Shown: one piece after another, positions 35,240 through 44,975 of the stretch
How the letters are laid out: each line of letters starts with the position of its first letter
Numbering within the stretch: the stretch's first letter is position 1
NCBI GenBank assembly: GCA_027858965.1
Contig: JAQIBS010000168.1
Location: forward strand, 1-64,000
Length of the DNA: 64,000 nucleotides
Direction of reading: 5' to 3'
Source: Kiritimatiellia bacterium
Lineage (GTDB): Bacteria > Verrucomicrobiota > Kiritimatiellia > RFP12 > UBA1067
The notes under the pieces: model-generated
Told to the model about the DNA's origin: nothing
Databases searched by the model: none
What the model saw: only the letters and a program-made list of their open reading frames with translations
Translations under genes and position numbers: made by a program

Positions 35240-37319
35240 TTAACGCACTATAAAATAAAAGTGCTCGTTACCTATCAGCTGCAGACCATCAAAGTCCGTC
35301 ATAGAGTCCTGATCACTGGAGGTTGAAAGAGTATGGTATAGATAATCCGGTGTCAGATGTCCATTATACGCATCCCAGTTCATCTGGAAAACATCCAGAT
35401 AGGAACCGCCTGAACCCTCCCACCAGAGGATGCTGATATCATAAGTACCATTGGTCAGAGACATAGCACCGACAGAAAAACTGTTAGCAGTTCCTGAGTC
35501 CATAACAAGGCTGTCGCCCTCAATAGCGGTTACACTCGTCACTGCGGCATCAATTATGTAGTCCCATGTCTGATCAGTAACTGTCAGCTTGGAGCCGTCA
35601 TCACCCTTGAAACCAAGACCGATTGAGGTATCTGCGGGTATACTGAGTTTTGATACAGCATAAAGTGCCTTTGTATTATCATCACCGGATGTATTCCATG
35701 GGAAGGCAACACTGTCAGGAATTATATCAGCATGATATCCTCCGCTCTGCGGGTCATAGAAGTTGATCTCAGCCCAGCTGGACTGATTTGAGGCAACCGC
35801 AACATAATTGGAAACCGCAGCCCATGCCAGAGCTATACTGCCAACAGACTCATTCTCTGAATGCCAGAGCGTCCAATCTTCGCTTACTTTAGCTGCGTAG
35901 GAGATGGTCCCTATGCTTTTATGACCGATCAGACGCCACGTATCTGTGTCGGAGTCACTGGAGAAGTCACCTTTAGCCGCATAGAGTTCGTGGAAACGTC
36001 TTCCATCAGCGTCATTCCATGATAGAAACTCAACAGTATAATCTCCGGCTGGAAGTGATATCACTCCACGGGTATTGCTGTCATCTGTGTCAAAATCATA
36101 GAGTATCGTTGACATGTCACCATGATCAATCCAACCATTACCGTACACCGTCGTCCACTCCTGTCCAGAGACACGCAGTGCGAAACCGCCTCCTGAATGT
36201 ACACCGAATGTGTAATCTCCATCCTCGCCTTCAGGAATCCTGATCTGTCCACGGTAGAAGGCAACATAGTGACTATCCAGAACTCCCGGCTGATCCGCAA
36301 AGAATGCGTTATTTCTGGGAAGGTACCCCGAGTTCAGACTGTTGACCTCTTCAGGGTCATAAGCTTTGATCACAGGGATATCTTCATCCTGAGTAATCAC
36401 AGTGCCATCACCTGATGCAAGCATATCAGCAGCTGTATATGTACTGTCGATATTTCCGGCATCCCGCCCCCAGAACACGATAGAGATTCCAGGTGTTGTT
36501 CGGGCCTGTTGGAGCGGTAAAAAATACATCATCCACAGACAGCCGCTCCGGCAGATTTGTAGGACTGCCCCCATCGGCAAGAAACTGTATCTGTGAAATG
36601 GAGAGAACGTTGGAATATATGGCCACATCATCAACAGGCCCTTTAACGGTACGGCTGGCCAAAGATGCAGCACCAATCACAATATTGTTGTCATACTTAA
36701 TGCCTTTGCCAGTGGACTGCTGAAAAATCTGCAGTTCGCCATCAACAAACATTCGCTGCACATTATTCTCATCCAATTGCCAGACAACGTGATACCATTG
36801 ACCTGTTTTCATGAAGCAACCGGACGCCGTAGCATCATCACCCCAGAGGCCGAAGTGCGGGCGTTGATCGCGAATTCCGAGATGAAGCACATTGTCGCCA
36901 CGAATCTGTCCGAAAACAAATTCATCATTGTAGTCAGGTTCTTTCTCCGGCTTTCCTCCCTTAACCCAGGCAACCATAGTAAAGGCAGCGAAAGTTCCAT
37001 TTGTATTATGCACCCCCATATCAGAGGGAGCAATACCGGTATCAACATAAGTTGCCGTTGCGTAAGCTTCACCGTTAAACTCAAGTCCTCCCTCATCAAT
37101 CCCGGGAGTTCCTGTAACCCATAGAGGCGATTTAACAAAGCTTCCGCTACCCCCCATGGACCCGAGGTTGATCACAGAGGTGCCACTCTGCTGCTCAAAA
37201 TCATAATAGAGAACCGGTTGCGGTGCTGCCACAGCCGCAATAAAAGAGCTTAGCCACAGTCCAAGTCCAGGTATTAAAAGAAACAACGAACTCTTATTAT
37301 TTCTCACAGGCTGATTCAT
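35240..37319 (-). pseudogene. Exported LamG-PA14 protein, split by a frameshift
   Basis: ORFs 36426-37394 and 35240-36676 overlap and belong together. The proper start is ATG 37319 (MNQPVRNNKSSLFLLIPGLGLWLSSF, AAGGAG upstream). The first frame encodes LamG (AFTMVAWVKGGKPEKEPDY; KTGQWYHVVWQLDEN). The second encodes a PA14-like domain (YVAFYRGQIRIPEGEDGDYTFGVHSGGGFALRV) and a further beta region ending GNEHFYFIVR. The switch lies at a GGGGG run near 36471: removing one G gives ...RVLGRDAGNIDSTYTAADML. The intact protein would be about 690 residues, extracellular and probably glycan-binding. It may be a real lesion or a homopolymer sequencing error. Confidence 0.8.
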
Positions 37320-37542
37320 TACAATTTCTCCTTTAGTTTGGTTCTTCCGAGTTTTTCGTGGATCAAAGAAACATCTAGCAAGAAAAAACACCATAGCACA
37401 CTATGCGTTTTTTCGTTACATGCCCTTTCCTACCCATTCGGCAAGCTCAGGACAGGCAGACTACTTCGTATTCGCTCAGTACAGGTCAGGACAGGATTAA
37501 AAAGCTACGTCTTACAACTGACAACTGTCGACTGTAGTCTGA
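37320..37542. other. Intergenic region with array-like sequence
   Basis: It contains ttcggcaagctcaggacaggcag and ttcgctcagtacaggtcaggacagg (37437-37495, related to 12888). Close to the Gfo/Idh stop, cttacaactgacaactgtcgactg reads CAGTTGTCAGTTGTAAG after the stop on the coding strand. No gene is seen. Confidence 0.5.
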
Positions 37543-38856
37543 TCAGACGTTCCAAGGTCCGCGATATTCGCGGGTGAGCCACTTAGGGTCACCGCCGCCG
37601 TCACGCAGCTGCTTTTTCTTTGGATCCCAGAGGATCTTTGCATGGTTGTAATAGCTCTGGTTCATCAGGTTGCAGCAGATAGCGGAGCCACCACCGATGA
37701 TTTCGCTGGTGATCGGCTTTTTACGGGATGCCACACACTCGAGAAAGTTGCCTGGGTGGCTGCTGCTCTTATATAGCTTGATCTTAGCATCCTGGAGGAA
37801 GGCCTTCTCGGCCTTAACAACCTGAGCCCCGCAGGATGAGCCATCCTCGCGCTTTGTAAACTTGGCGAACATCCTGCCATCCTTCTTCAGGGTGAACCGG
37901 CCGCGATTGACCTGAACTTCACCTTCGGAACCATAGAAGTGCACTCCGAAACCATCTTTATGCTCAACATAGATGCCGTCATCATAGATCAGCTTAGCGC
38001 CACGTTTACCATCGGCCTTTTCAGGGGGACGAACCTCAATCGGACCGTCGCCATCACGGCCAAGGCCCCACTGGGCAATATCGAGATGGTGAGCACCCCA
38101 ATCGGTTACACTGCCGCCACCAAACTCCTTGTAGGTACGCCAGCGCGGGAAATTGTTATGAATGCCGCGTGGACTCAGAACTGGATTATAATCGACCAGC
38201 GGTCCGGGACCACACCACATATTCCAGTCAAGGCCGGGTTCCATATCTTCCTTCTTTAGATCATACGGACGACCGGGATCGCCGAACTGACACTCAACAT
38301 GTGAGATCTTACCGATCACGCCATTCTGCACCAGCTCGCAGGCAACACGAAATTCCTTGTAAGAGCGCTGCATGGAACCTGTCTGAAGGACACGACCATA
38401 TTTCTCAACCGCCTTCATCACCTCGATTGCCTCATGCACATTATGAGTTAGCGGCTTTTCGCAGTAAACATCCTTACCATTTTTCAAAGCTTCAATGGTG
38501 ATATAAGCATGCCAGTGATCCGGCGTAGCGATACAGACAAGATCAATATCCTTGCGGGCCATCAGCTTGCGAAAGTCATTATAAACCTTACAGTCAGCTG
38601 ATTTATATTTATCATCAACCTTCTTTTTGGCATCTTCACGACGTGTCGTATCAACATCACAAACAGCCACAACCTGAACGCTGTCCTGATGTAAAAAGTA
38701 ATTCAAGAGTCCACGACTCTGTTTGCCCACCCCCACAAAGCCCATCGCCATTTTATCATTGGGATTAACCTTTGCGCCCCAGATAGAACCAGGCAACACC
38801 AGCGGAACGCCTGCAATTAAAGAACTCCTTACAAAGTTCCTGCGTGATAGTGTCAT
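37543..38856 (-). CDS. Gfo/Idh/MocA family oxidoreductase with Tat signal
   Basis: A 437-residue protein beginning MTLSRRNFVRSSLIAGVPLVLPG, a Tat signal, with AAGGGGAG upstream. The nucleotide-binding domain has MGFVGVGKQSRGL and VAVCDVDTTRR. The catalytic EKP is present (DVYCEKPLTHNVHEA), with IATPDHWHAYITIEAL before it. The C-terminal half has SVTDWGAHHLDIAQWGLG. The end, NLMNQSYYNHAKILWDPKKKQL...YRGPWNV, is copied as a relic at 29742-29840. It is a paralogue of the 967-2355 gene. The enzyme is likely an exported, tightly NAD-holding oxidoreductase on a sugar derivative; the substrate is unknown. Confidence 0.92.
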   Translation of the reverse strand: MTLSRRNFVRSSLIAGVPLVLPGSIWGAKVNPNDKMAMGFVGVGKQSRGLLNYFLHQDSVQVVAVCDVDTTRREDAKKKVDDKYKSADCKVYNDFRKLMARKDIDLVCIATPDHWHAYITIEALKNGKDVYCEKPLTHNVHEAIEVMKAVEKYGRVLQTGSMQRSYKEFRVACELVQNGVIGKISHVECQFGDPGRPYDLKKEDMEPGLDWNMWCGPGPLVDYNPVLSPRGIHNNFPRWRTYKEFGGGSVTDWGAHHLDIAQWGLGRDGDGPIEVRPPEKADGKRGAKLIYDDGIYVEHKDGFGVHFYGSEGEVQVNRGRFTLKKDGRMFAKFTKREDGSSCGAQVVKAEKAFLQDAKIKLYKSSSHPGNFLECVASRKKPITSEIIGGGSAICCNLMNQSYYNHAKILWDPKKKQLRDGGGDPKWLTREYRGPWNV

Positions 38857-38924
38857 TATTTTTCTCCCCTTGTTTATACACCACTTATAATCATACGAGA
38901 GAAAATTGTATCAGAGATGAGAGG

Positions 38925-38983
38925 TGGAGGAAAACGATAAACGATAAAAGATAAATGATGAGTGATAAATGATGAGTGATAAA
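38925..38983. repeat. Before-start boundary array (TTTATCACTCATCA)
   Basis: On the plus strand: aaacgataaacgataaaagataaatgatgagtgataaatgatgagtgataaa. Read toward the Gfo/Idh start on the minus strand it is TTTATCACTCATCATTTATC..., G-poor. A 14-nt period (atgatgagtgataa) is seen. Confidence 0.8.
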
Positions 38984-39367
38984 TTATCTGCGCTTCGAAT
39001 TTATGCGTTTTTTTACAGTCATAATTGATGATGTGAATATTGCATTCAGCTCATGGGTTTCTTCAATTAGAGAGGTAAGCTTCTCTTTTGGCATTAGATT
39101 ACTTTCGACAATTAAACATAACCAGTAATCTGTCTCCTCAAGTTCTTGAAGCGCACTTTCCAACTTACTGATAAACTCAGCATCCGAACGAGCCCGGGTT
39201 CCTTCAGCATATTGAGCGCCAACTAAAGTTCCACTCCGTAAAACCTGTCCGCCAAGAACCTGAGCAACCTTGTCGTTCTTCGGAAGCGCCGCATACATCC
39301 GAATAATCCGCAACGCATACTCCCTCAAACGCTGCTTCAAGTCCTTATGTACACTTTCACCACTCAT
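38984..39367 (-). CDS. Four-helix-bundle protein (23S rRNA intervening-sequence protein family)
   Basis: A 127-residue protein with the family core: LREYALRIIRMYAALPKN, VLGGQVLRSGTLVGAQYAEG, FISKLESALQELEETDYWLCLI. These small homopentameric bundles are encoded either within 23S rRNA intervening sequences or free-standing, as here. The function is unknown. The boundary array before the downstream Gfo/Idh gene begins a few bases after its stop. Confidence 0.9.
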   Translation of the reverse strand: MSGESVHKDLKQRLREYALRIIRMYAALPKNDKVAQVLGGQVLRSGTLVGAQYAEGTRARSDAEFISKLESALQELEETDYWLCLIVESNLMPKEKLTSLIEETHELNAIFTSSIMTVKKRINSKRR

Positions 39368-39415
39368 AGCAAATCCACCATTTAGCTTTTATCGTTTATA
39401 CTTTAGCTTTCTTTT

Positions 39416-40345
39416 TTAATACGCCAAGCCGGGAATCAATTTAGCAAGACGCCGCATCTCAGCACGATACTCTTTAACCTTGGCATCCTTGGTAGCATCC
39501 GGCAGAGAGTCTGCATTCTCCATCTTCCAACGCTTATATTTTGTATGGATTTCGTTATACTTCTTTTGCAATGCCGTCTCTTCATTCTTCATCCGCCGTA
39601 GCTTATCGTCGAGACGGGAACGAACCAGCCCTTCGGCTTTATCCCGCTTTATAACAAAAGCCCTGGACTCATCAATATGAGCCATATACTCATCGTAAGC
39701 GGCCTTATAAAGGGTGTAATGCGGATTCCTGATCGCCATCTCATGCATCACATCCTCTTTGCGATCCTCCATGGCACCTCTCGCTTTATAGTAGGCATCC
39801 ATATTGGAACGCTGATTATCGGAAAGCCTGGTATAATCACCGGTGAAAAAACAGAGATCTTTAGGCTGCATCAGATAGGGGCCAATTTCCTTGCCCTTAT
39901 ACTGCAGAGTACAGAATGCCATCCTGCCCTTGGATGAAACCCGCATTTTATTATATATAACAATAACTCCGGGCGGCAGCTCCCCCAGGCGTTTACCATC
40001 TTCACCATAAAAATTAGTTCTGTCTCGAATCACACCCCAGGTTGGTTTCTCCCGACCACTCGCCCGGAAAATTCCCATTAACGCAGGTGGATCATCATCA
40101 TCATCATTTGACACTAAAAGTTTAACACTCTTCGGTGCTGTTCCCACAGGAGATTTTTTCACCTGCATCTTAACAGGAGAAACATCCTTATCCGGATCAA
40201 ACCGCGGACCTTTCATCACCTGAGCGAAAGACTCTTCACCTTTAGATGAATCCTTCATTAAAGGGCGCGCCAAAGGCGCTATGAAATAAACCGCAATGGT
40301 TCCCACAACCGCAACCACACAAAATATAATTCTAAATACTTTCAT
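39416..40345 (-). CDS. Membrane-anchored or exported coiled-coil protein, unknown
   Basis: A 309-residue protein with one N-terminal hydrophobic segment (VFRIIFCVVAVVGTIAVYFIAPLA) that is either an uncleaved anchor or a signal. Then comes a low-complexity basic/acidic linker with DDDDDPPAL. An SH3-like small beta domain lies at about 100-160 (WGVIRDRTNFYGEDGKRLGELPPGVIVIY). A charged helical C-terminal half follows (KLRRMKNEETALQKKYNEIHTKYKRW). No family is recognised. It is the first gene after the rplS terminators and the gap of 360 nt suggests its own promoter. Confidence 0.55.
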   Translation of the reverse strand: MKVFRIIFCVVAVVGTIAVYFIAPLARPLMKDSSKGEESFAQVMKGPRFDPDKDVSPVKMQVKKSPVGTAPKSVKLLVSNDDDDDPPALMGIFRASGREKPTWGVIRDRTNFYGEDGKRLGELPPGVIVIYNKMRVSSKGRMAFCTLQYKGKEIGPYLMQPKDLCFFTGDYTRLSDNQRSNMDAYYKARGAMEDRKEDVMHEMAIRNPHYTLYKAAYDEYMAHIDESRAFVIKRDKAEGLVRSRLDDKLRRMKNEETALQKKYNEIHTKYKRWKMENADSLPDATKDAKVKEYRAEMRRLAKLIPGLAY

Positions 40346-40523
40346 ATAAGTCGAAACTTTAACAAAAAGGCTGTCCCCTGCTCAAGCACTAATGCGGAAG
40401 ACTCTCAACCAAATGGAATTTAAGTGATATCAGTAGCGTCACATCAGGCGTCGCCAAGGCTACGGCCTGACATGCATGGCTCCCGCCCTACAGTTTTCAC
40501 CGGAAATTAATTCGCGTCACATG

Positions 40524-40574
40524 TGGAGGGTCCCAGGCTCTGGGACCGCGGACGGTGAGGCCACCGTCCCTCCA
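40524..40574. repeat. Cloverleaf-like double hairpin element
   Basis: TGGAGGG (40524-40530) pairs with CCCTCCA (40568-40574). Inside lie TCCCAG-gct-CTGGGA and GGACGGTG-aggc-CACCGTCC. The 51-nt unit therefore folds as a stem with two inner hairpins. Only one copy is in the window. Confidence 0.8.
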
Positions 40575-40613
40575 GATTAAACAGTAATTTTACAGCATCA
40601 TTCAGCAGGTTAA

Positions 40614-40636
40614 CATTACGGATTTATTCCGTAATG
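40614..40636. repeat. Hairpin
   Basis: CATTACGGA-ttta-TTCCGTAATG forms a 9-bp stem just beyond the rplS terminator. There is no T-run. Confidence 0.6.
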
Positions 40637-40648
40637 CATGACGAACAC

Positions 40649-40684
40649 AAAAAAGAGAGGTACGTCAAACGCCCTCTCTTTTTT
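40649..40684. terminator. Rho-independent terminator (bidirectional form)
   Basis: aaaaaagagagg (40649-40660) pairs with cctctctttttt (40673-40684) around a 12-nt loop. It lies about 22 nt after the rplS stop and closes the long minus-strand mcsA-to-rplS gene run. Confidence 0.88.
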
Positions 40685-40706
40685 TGAAATAAAAGATCAT
40701 CTTATC

Positions 40707-41093
40707 TTATTTGCTAGACTTCTTTGGCGCGCGATGTGCCTCACGCAGACGGGCTTTCTTACCTGTCAGCTTGCGAAGATAATAGAGCTTGGCACGACGG
40801 ACACGTGCGGAACGCTCAACCTCAATCTTATCGATATACGGTGAGTAAAGAGGAAAAACCTTCTCAACACCTACACCAAATGTGATACGGCGAACTGTAA
40901 AAGTTGCATCATTGCCACCGCCGTCACGAGCGATAACTGTTCCGATAAAGGCCTGAACACGCTCTTTATCACCCTCTTTAATCTTCACATATACCTTGAC
41001 GCTGTCACCAATCTTGAATTCCGGCGCCTCTTTGCCTTCACATGCCTTAGCAACCTGCTCGGCATTAATCATATCAATCGCTTTTGCAATCAT
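40707..41093 (-). CDS. rplS: 50S ribosomal protein L19
   Basis: A 128-residue product. The L19 core is evident: [77 protein letters not shown]. The start ATG has AAGGAG at slightly long spacing. It follows trmD by 45 nt and is the last gene before the terminator. Confidence 0.98.
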   Translation of the reverse strand: MIAKAIDMINAEQVAKACEGKEAPEFKIGDSVKVYVKIKEGDKERVQAFIGTVIARDGGGNDATFTVRRITFGVGVEKVFPLYSPYIDKIEVERSARVRRAKLYYLRKLTGKKARLREAHRAPKKSSK

Positions 41094-41138
41094 CTTCGCA
41101 ACTCCTTCATTACCTAAAAATCAAATCTCAACCAACTG

Positions 41139-41825
41139 TCACTTCAACAAATCCGGTCGTCTTCGTGCCGTTCTGTCCAAAGCCTGCCGTGTCCGCCACT
41201 GATCAACAGCGGCATGATTTCCACTTTGCAGCACATCGGGAATCTTCATCCCCCGATAAACTGCCGGCCGCGTAAACTGCGGATACTCCAGCAAACCATC
41301 AGAAAAAGACTCATTCTGAACAGCCTCTTCGCCACCGCCCAGAACTCCGGGCAACAATCTGACAACAGTATCAATGATAACCGCTGCCGGTAAAACTCCA
41401 TTCGTCAGCACATAGTCGCCAATCGAAAATTCGTCCGTTACCAGTGCTTCACGCACGCGTTCATCAATGCCCTCATAATGTCCACAAAGGAATATGAGGT
41501 GCTGTTCACCTTTCAGCCGACGGGCCTCCACCTGACGGAAGCGCTTCCCGGACGGAGTCATTAAAATGACCCTCGCCTGTTCAGTGCGAACTGTCTCAAT
41601 GGCTTCAAACCACAGCTCCGGTTTCATAATCATCCCGGGGCCGCCGCCGTAAGGCTTGTCATCAGCACTTCTGCGTGCATCATGCGCAAAGTCACGCAGA
41701 TCCACCGTCCTGAATTGGACAGCTCCCATATCCGATGCTCGTTTTAACATGCTTTCTTCGAGAAATCCCCGAAGCATACCTGGAAAAACTGTTATTACAT
41801 CAATTTTGAGAGTATCGCCCAGCAT
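41139..41825 (-). CDS. trmD: tRNA (guanine-N1-)-methyltransferase
   Basis: The start is set at ATG 41825 (MLGDTLKIDVITVFPGML), not the ORF start at 41939, which lies inside rpsP. At 228 residues it has the family size. TrmD signatures are RRSADDKPYGGGPGMIMKPE, LCGHYEGIDERV and EFSIGDYVLTNGVLPAAVIIDTV (SAM knot). It methylates G37 of tRNAs. It lies 20 nt after rpsP and is part of rpsP-trmD-rplS. The usual rimM between rpsP and trmD is absent. Confidence 0.97.
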   Translation of the reverse strand: MLGDTLKIDVITVFPGMLRGFLEESMLKRASDMGAVQFRTVDLRDFAHDARRSADDKPYGGGPGMIMKPELWFEAIETVRTEQARVILMTPSGKRFRQVEARRLKGEQHLIFLCGHYEGIDERVREALVTDEFSIGDYVLTNGVLPAAVIIDTVVRLLPGVLGGGEEAVQNESFSDGLLEYPQFTRPAVYRGMKIPDVLQSGNHAAVDQWRTRQALDRTARRRPDLLK

Positions 41826-41845
41826 AGGAAGACAGCTCTGACTGA

Positions 41846-42109
41846 CTAGGCTTCGCTGGTTTCGGCAACTACCGCACGTTTGGCCTTGCGAACCATACTT
41901 GCGACTGTCTCCGACATCTGCGCACCCTTGGATTGCCACTCTGCAATACGATCAAGCTCGAGCTTATAGTTCACGCCTTCACGTCCTGGGTCATACCATC
42001 CAAGAATCTCTAAAAATTTTCCATCACGAGGTGCGCGCTCATCTGCGGCTACCACACGGTAAGCTGCATTATTCTTGCAACCTGTTCTACGTAGTCTAAT
42101 TTTGACCAT
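41846..42109 (-). CDS. rpsP: 30S ribosomal protein S16
   Basis: The start at ATG 42109 (MVKIRLRRTGCKNNAAYRVV) is preceded by GGAGGG; the ORF's earlier start at 42151 is not used. The 87-residue product has the S16 pattern DERAPRDGKFLEILGWYDP. It follows clpC by 77 nt and starts the ribosomal part of the run. Confidence 0.98.
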   Translation of the reverse strand: MVKIRLRRTGCKNNAAYRVVAADERAPRDGKFLEILGWYDPGREGVNYKLELDRIAEWQSKGAQMSETVASMVRKAKRAVVAETSEA

Positions 42110-42186
42110 TTTTCCCTCCAAAAAGACCGATAATATACCAATCAATGGCACTGTTTTGCAAGCGCCAATTTACGTTAATTCTGTTT

Positions 42187-44916
42187 TTATTTCTTTTCAT
42201 CACTTTTCTTAGAGCTCGAAGCCCTCTTTTTAGTACTCGTTTTACTCTTTGCAACCTTCGGTGCCGCACGTTTAGCAGGCGTTTTTTTCTTGCGTGTAAC
42301 CTTCTTTATTACTGTAACAAGAGGAAGTTCCCCCTGCATTTTAAAGGTCAAACTCTCTCCATTCTCTGCCACACCAACTACGATCACGCCCTCTGTCAAG
42401 ACTCCCCTCAACAATTCCTCCGCCATACAATCCTCAATATAGCGTTCTACGGTGCGACGCAACGGCCTTGCTCCCAGTGAGGAATTGTATCCCTTGAGAA
42501 CAAGAAAATCCACAGATTTCTCACTTAATTCCAGCGTAATTGACTTCGCAGCCAGACGCTCACGCACCTTGCTCAGCTCAATATCCAGAATTTTTACAAC
42601 ATCTTCTATTGTCAGTTTCTTAAAGACAATCAGATCATCAAAACGATTTAACAACTCCGGCTTGAATACCTGTTTTGCCGAAACCATCATACGATCCTTC
42701 AGGCGCTCATAATCCACACTTTCAGAGCCTTTGCTGAAACCAAGGCCCTGTCCTTGACGATCATAATCAAACCCGAGGTTTGAAGTCAGGATAATAACGG
42801 TATTACGAAAATCGACCATCACGCCCAGACTATCGGAGAGATGCCCCTCCTCTAAAATCTGCAACAGCATGTGCATCACATCAGGATGGGCCTTCTCGAC
42901 CTCATCAAAGAGCACCACGCTGTATGGGCGCCTACGGACACGCTCAGTGAGCTGGCCGCCCTCCTCGTAGCCCACATAGCCCGGAGGCGATCCAATCAGC
43001 CGGGAAACCGTGAATTTCTCCATATACTCCGACATATCCAGCTGAATCAAAGCCTTTTCATCTCCAAACATCTGTGCAGCCAAGGCCTTGGCCAGCAAGG
43101 TTTTACCAACTCCAGTCGGGCCCAGGAACAGGAACGATCCAATCGGACGCTTAGGGTCTTTTAAATCTGCGCGCGCCCGACGCAAGGCACGAGCCACTGA
43201 CTCGAGGGCCGGCCTCTGCCCGGCCACATGCTTCTCAAGTTCATCCTCGATTGTAAGCATACGGGCCTTTTCCGTCTCGCTCATACGCTTAATCGGAACC
43301 CCTGTAATATTTGCCACGGTATCCGTAATATCATCCAGCGTCACATTCAATGTTTTATCAGAGCACTCAGCTTTCCAGCTAGCCACAACCTCATCGCGCT
43401 TCTTGGTTGCAATGCGCTCCTGATCACGCAGATCAGCGGCCTCTTCAAAGCGCTGATTCTTAATTGCGCTCTCTTTGCTGGCACTCAGTTCACGGATCTT
43501 CTTCTCAAAATCACGAATATCCTTAGGATAGATAGCCACATGCATCCTGACACGTGAACCAGACTCATCCAGAGCATCAATCGCCTTATCCGGCAGCTGT
43601 CGTCCCGGCTGGTAACGCTTGGTTAAGCGGGCAGCCGCCTCAAGCGCATCCTTCTCATAAATCACGTTGTGATGGGCCTCATAACGAGGGGCTATGCCCT
43701 GCAGTATCTCAATGGTCTCCTCCACAGAGGGTTCATCAACCCGCACAGTCTGAAATCTGCGTTCAAGAGCAGCATCTTTTTCAATGCGTTTGCGATATTC
43801 ATTCAAGGTGGTAGCGCCTATACACTGCAACTCTCCACGTGCCAATGCAGGCTTAATGATATTAGCAGCATCCATACTGCCCTCAGCCCCTCCGGCACCG
43901 ACAATGGTATGCAGCTCATCCAGGAACAAAATCACCTTGCCGCTGCTGCGCACCTCTTCAACCACGTTCTTCAGGCGCTCTTCAAACTGACCGCGATACT
44001 TTGTTCCGGCAACCATCAGGGCCATATCCAGAGCAACAACGCGCTTGTCCCGCATCAGCTCCGGCACATTACCATCGGCAATAGCCTGGGCCAGCCCCTC
44101 AACCACAGCGGTTTTTCCTACACCGGCATCACCCAGCAGAGCGGCATTGTTCTTTGAACGACGGCATAAAATCTGAATCACGCGTTCAAGCTCATCTTTA
44201 CGCCCCACCACAGGATCAAGCACGCCTTTTTTAGCTAAAGCTGTCAAATCCCGTCCAAAAAGATCAAGCCCTGATTTACCCGGTCGGGAGCCGCCTCCAC
44301 CGCCTATAAATTGCGCTGGCGAGGCCATACCGGCCCCAAAAATCTCCTCGGGTGTGGGCATGTTGTAAGGACCCATATCCTCATCAGCCTCGTCATCAAT
44401 TTCATCAAATTCATCATCCATCTCATCGTCATCGGCATCTTCATCCCGACGCGACTGGTTAACCCGATTAAGACCGGCAAGGATATCATTCATCAGAGGC
44501 ATAATACTCTCCTGATTGATACCCAGATGCTTCAGAACATGGCCTGCCACCCCTTCACCCTCTCTGAGTAACGCTAAAAAAATATGGATGGTTCCCGCAG
44601 CCTCAAACCCGGTTGACTTTGCCAGCGATATAGCCAACTGCAGCACCTTCTTGGTCCGCGGGGTGTAGGGAAGGTCGCCCCGGCTCGTCACACTGCCGTA
44701 AGAACCTACAAATCGCTCGACTGCATTACGTATATCGGTAATATTAACCCCGAATTTACCTACAATGTCAGCAACAACACTGCCGTCAACCGCTACAATG
44801 CCAATTAACAGATGCTCTGTACCAACATAGGGATGATTCAATCCCTTGGCCTCGCGCATAGCAATATCTATCGCAACTATCGCCTGATCTGTATATTTTC
44901 CGAAACTGTCTAACAT
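42187..44916 (-). CDS. clpC: ATP-dependent Clp protease ATP-binding subunit ClpC
   Basis: The start at ATG 44916 ([20 protein letters not shown]) has AGAGAGGAAG upstream. It is 909 residues. Clp_N repeats ([30 protein letters not shown]) precede an unusually acidic linker ([23 protein letters not shown]). AAA domain 1 has [12 protein letters not shown]. The UVR-type middle domain ([14 protein letters not shown]) and AAA domain 2 ([13 protein letters not shown]) follow. The last 40 residues are a Lys/Ala/Ser-rich basic tail ([18 protein letters not shown]), not normal for ClpC. It would unfold substrates for ClpP. It is encoded after mcsA-mcsB, as in Firmicutes. Confidence 0.96.
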   Translation of the reverse strand: MLDSFGKYTDQAIVAIDIAMREAKGLNHPYVGTEHLLIGIVAVDGSVVADIVGKFGVNITDIRNAVERFVGSYGSVTSRGDLPYTPRTKKVLQLAISLAKSTGFEAAGTIHIFLALLREGEGVAGHVLKHLGINQESIMPLMNDILAGLNRVNQSRRDEDADDDEMDDEFDEIDDEADEDMGPYNMPTPEEIFGAGMASPAQFIGGGGGSRPGKSGLDLFGRDLTALAKKGVLDPVVGRKDELERVIQILCRRSKNNAALLGDAGVGKTAVVEGLAQAIADGNVPELMRDKRVVALDMALMVAGTKYRGQFEERLKNVVEEVRSSGKVILFLDELHTIVGAGGAEGSMDAANIIKPALARGELQCIGATTLNEYRKRIEKDAALERRFQTVRVDEPSVEETIEILQGIAPRYEAHHNVIYEKDALEAAARLTKRYQPGRQLPDKAIDALDESGSRVRMHVAIYPKDIRDFEKKIRELSASKESAIKNQRFEEAADLRDQERIATKKRDEVVASWKAECSDKTLNVTLDDITDTVANITGVPIKRMSETEKARMLTIEDELEKHVAGQRPALESVARALRRARADLKDPKRPIGSFLFLGPTGVGKTLLAKALAAQMFGDEKALIQLDMSEYMEKFTVSRLIGSPPGYVGYEEGGQLTERVRRRPYSVVLFDEVEKAHPDVMHMLLQILEEGHLSDSLGVMVDFRNTVIILTSNLGFDYDRQGQGLGFSKGSESVDYERLKDRMMVSAKQVFKPELLNRFDDLIVFKKLTIEDVVKILDIELSKVRERLAAKSITLELSEKSVDFLVLKGYNSSLGARPLRRTVERYIEDCMAEELLRGVLTEGVIVVGVAENGESLTFKMQGELPLVTVIKKVTRKKKTPAKRAAPKVAKSKTSTKKRASSSKKSDEKK

Positions 44917-44975
44917 AAATCTTCCTCTCTCTATATCCCGCATCGGGCAACCATTTCATGTGGCAGCCCAGGCGC

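Larger units (their letters stand above)
40346..40648. other. Intergenic region with palindromic elements
   Basis: Besides the two hairpins listed separately, it holds caggcgtcgccaaggctacggcctg (40449-40473), an imperfect hairpin. No coding sequence is seen. Confidence 0.5.

Noticed and set aside
38984-39367. Evidence of a 23S rRNA gene nearby (intervening-sequence protein)
   Set aside because: No rRNA sequence around it; free-standing copies of this family are common.
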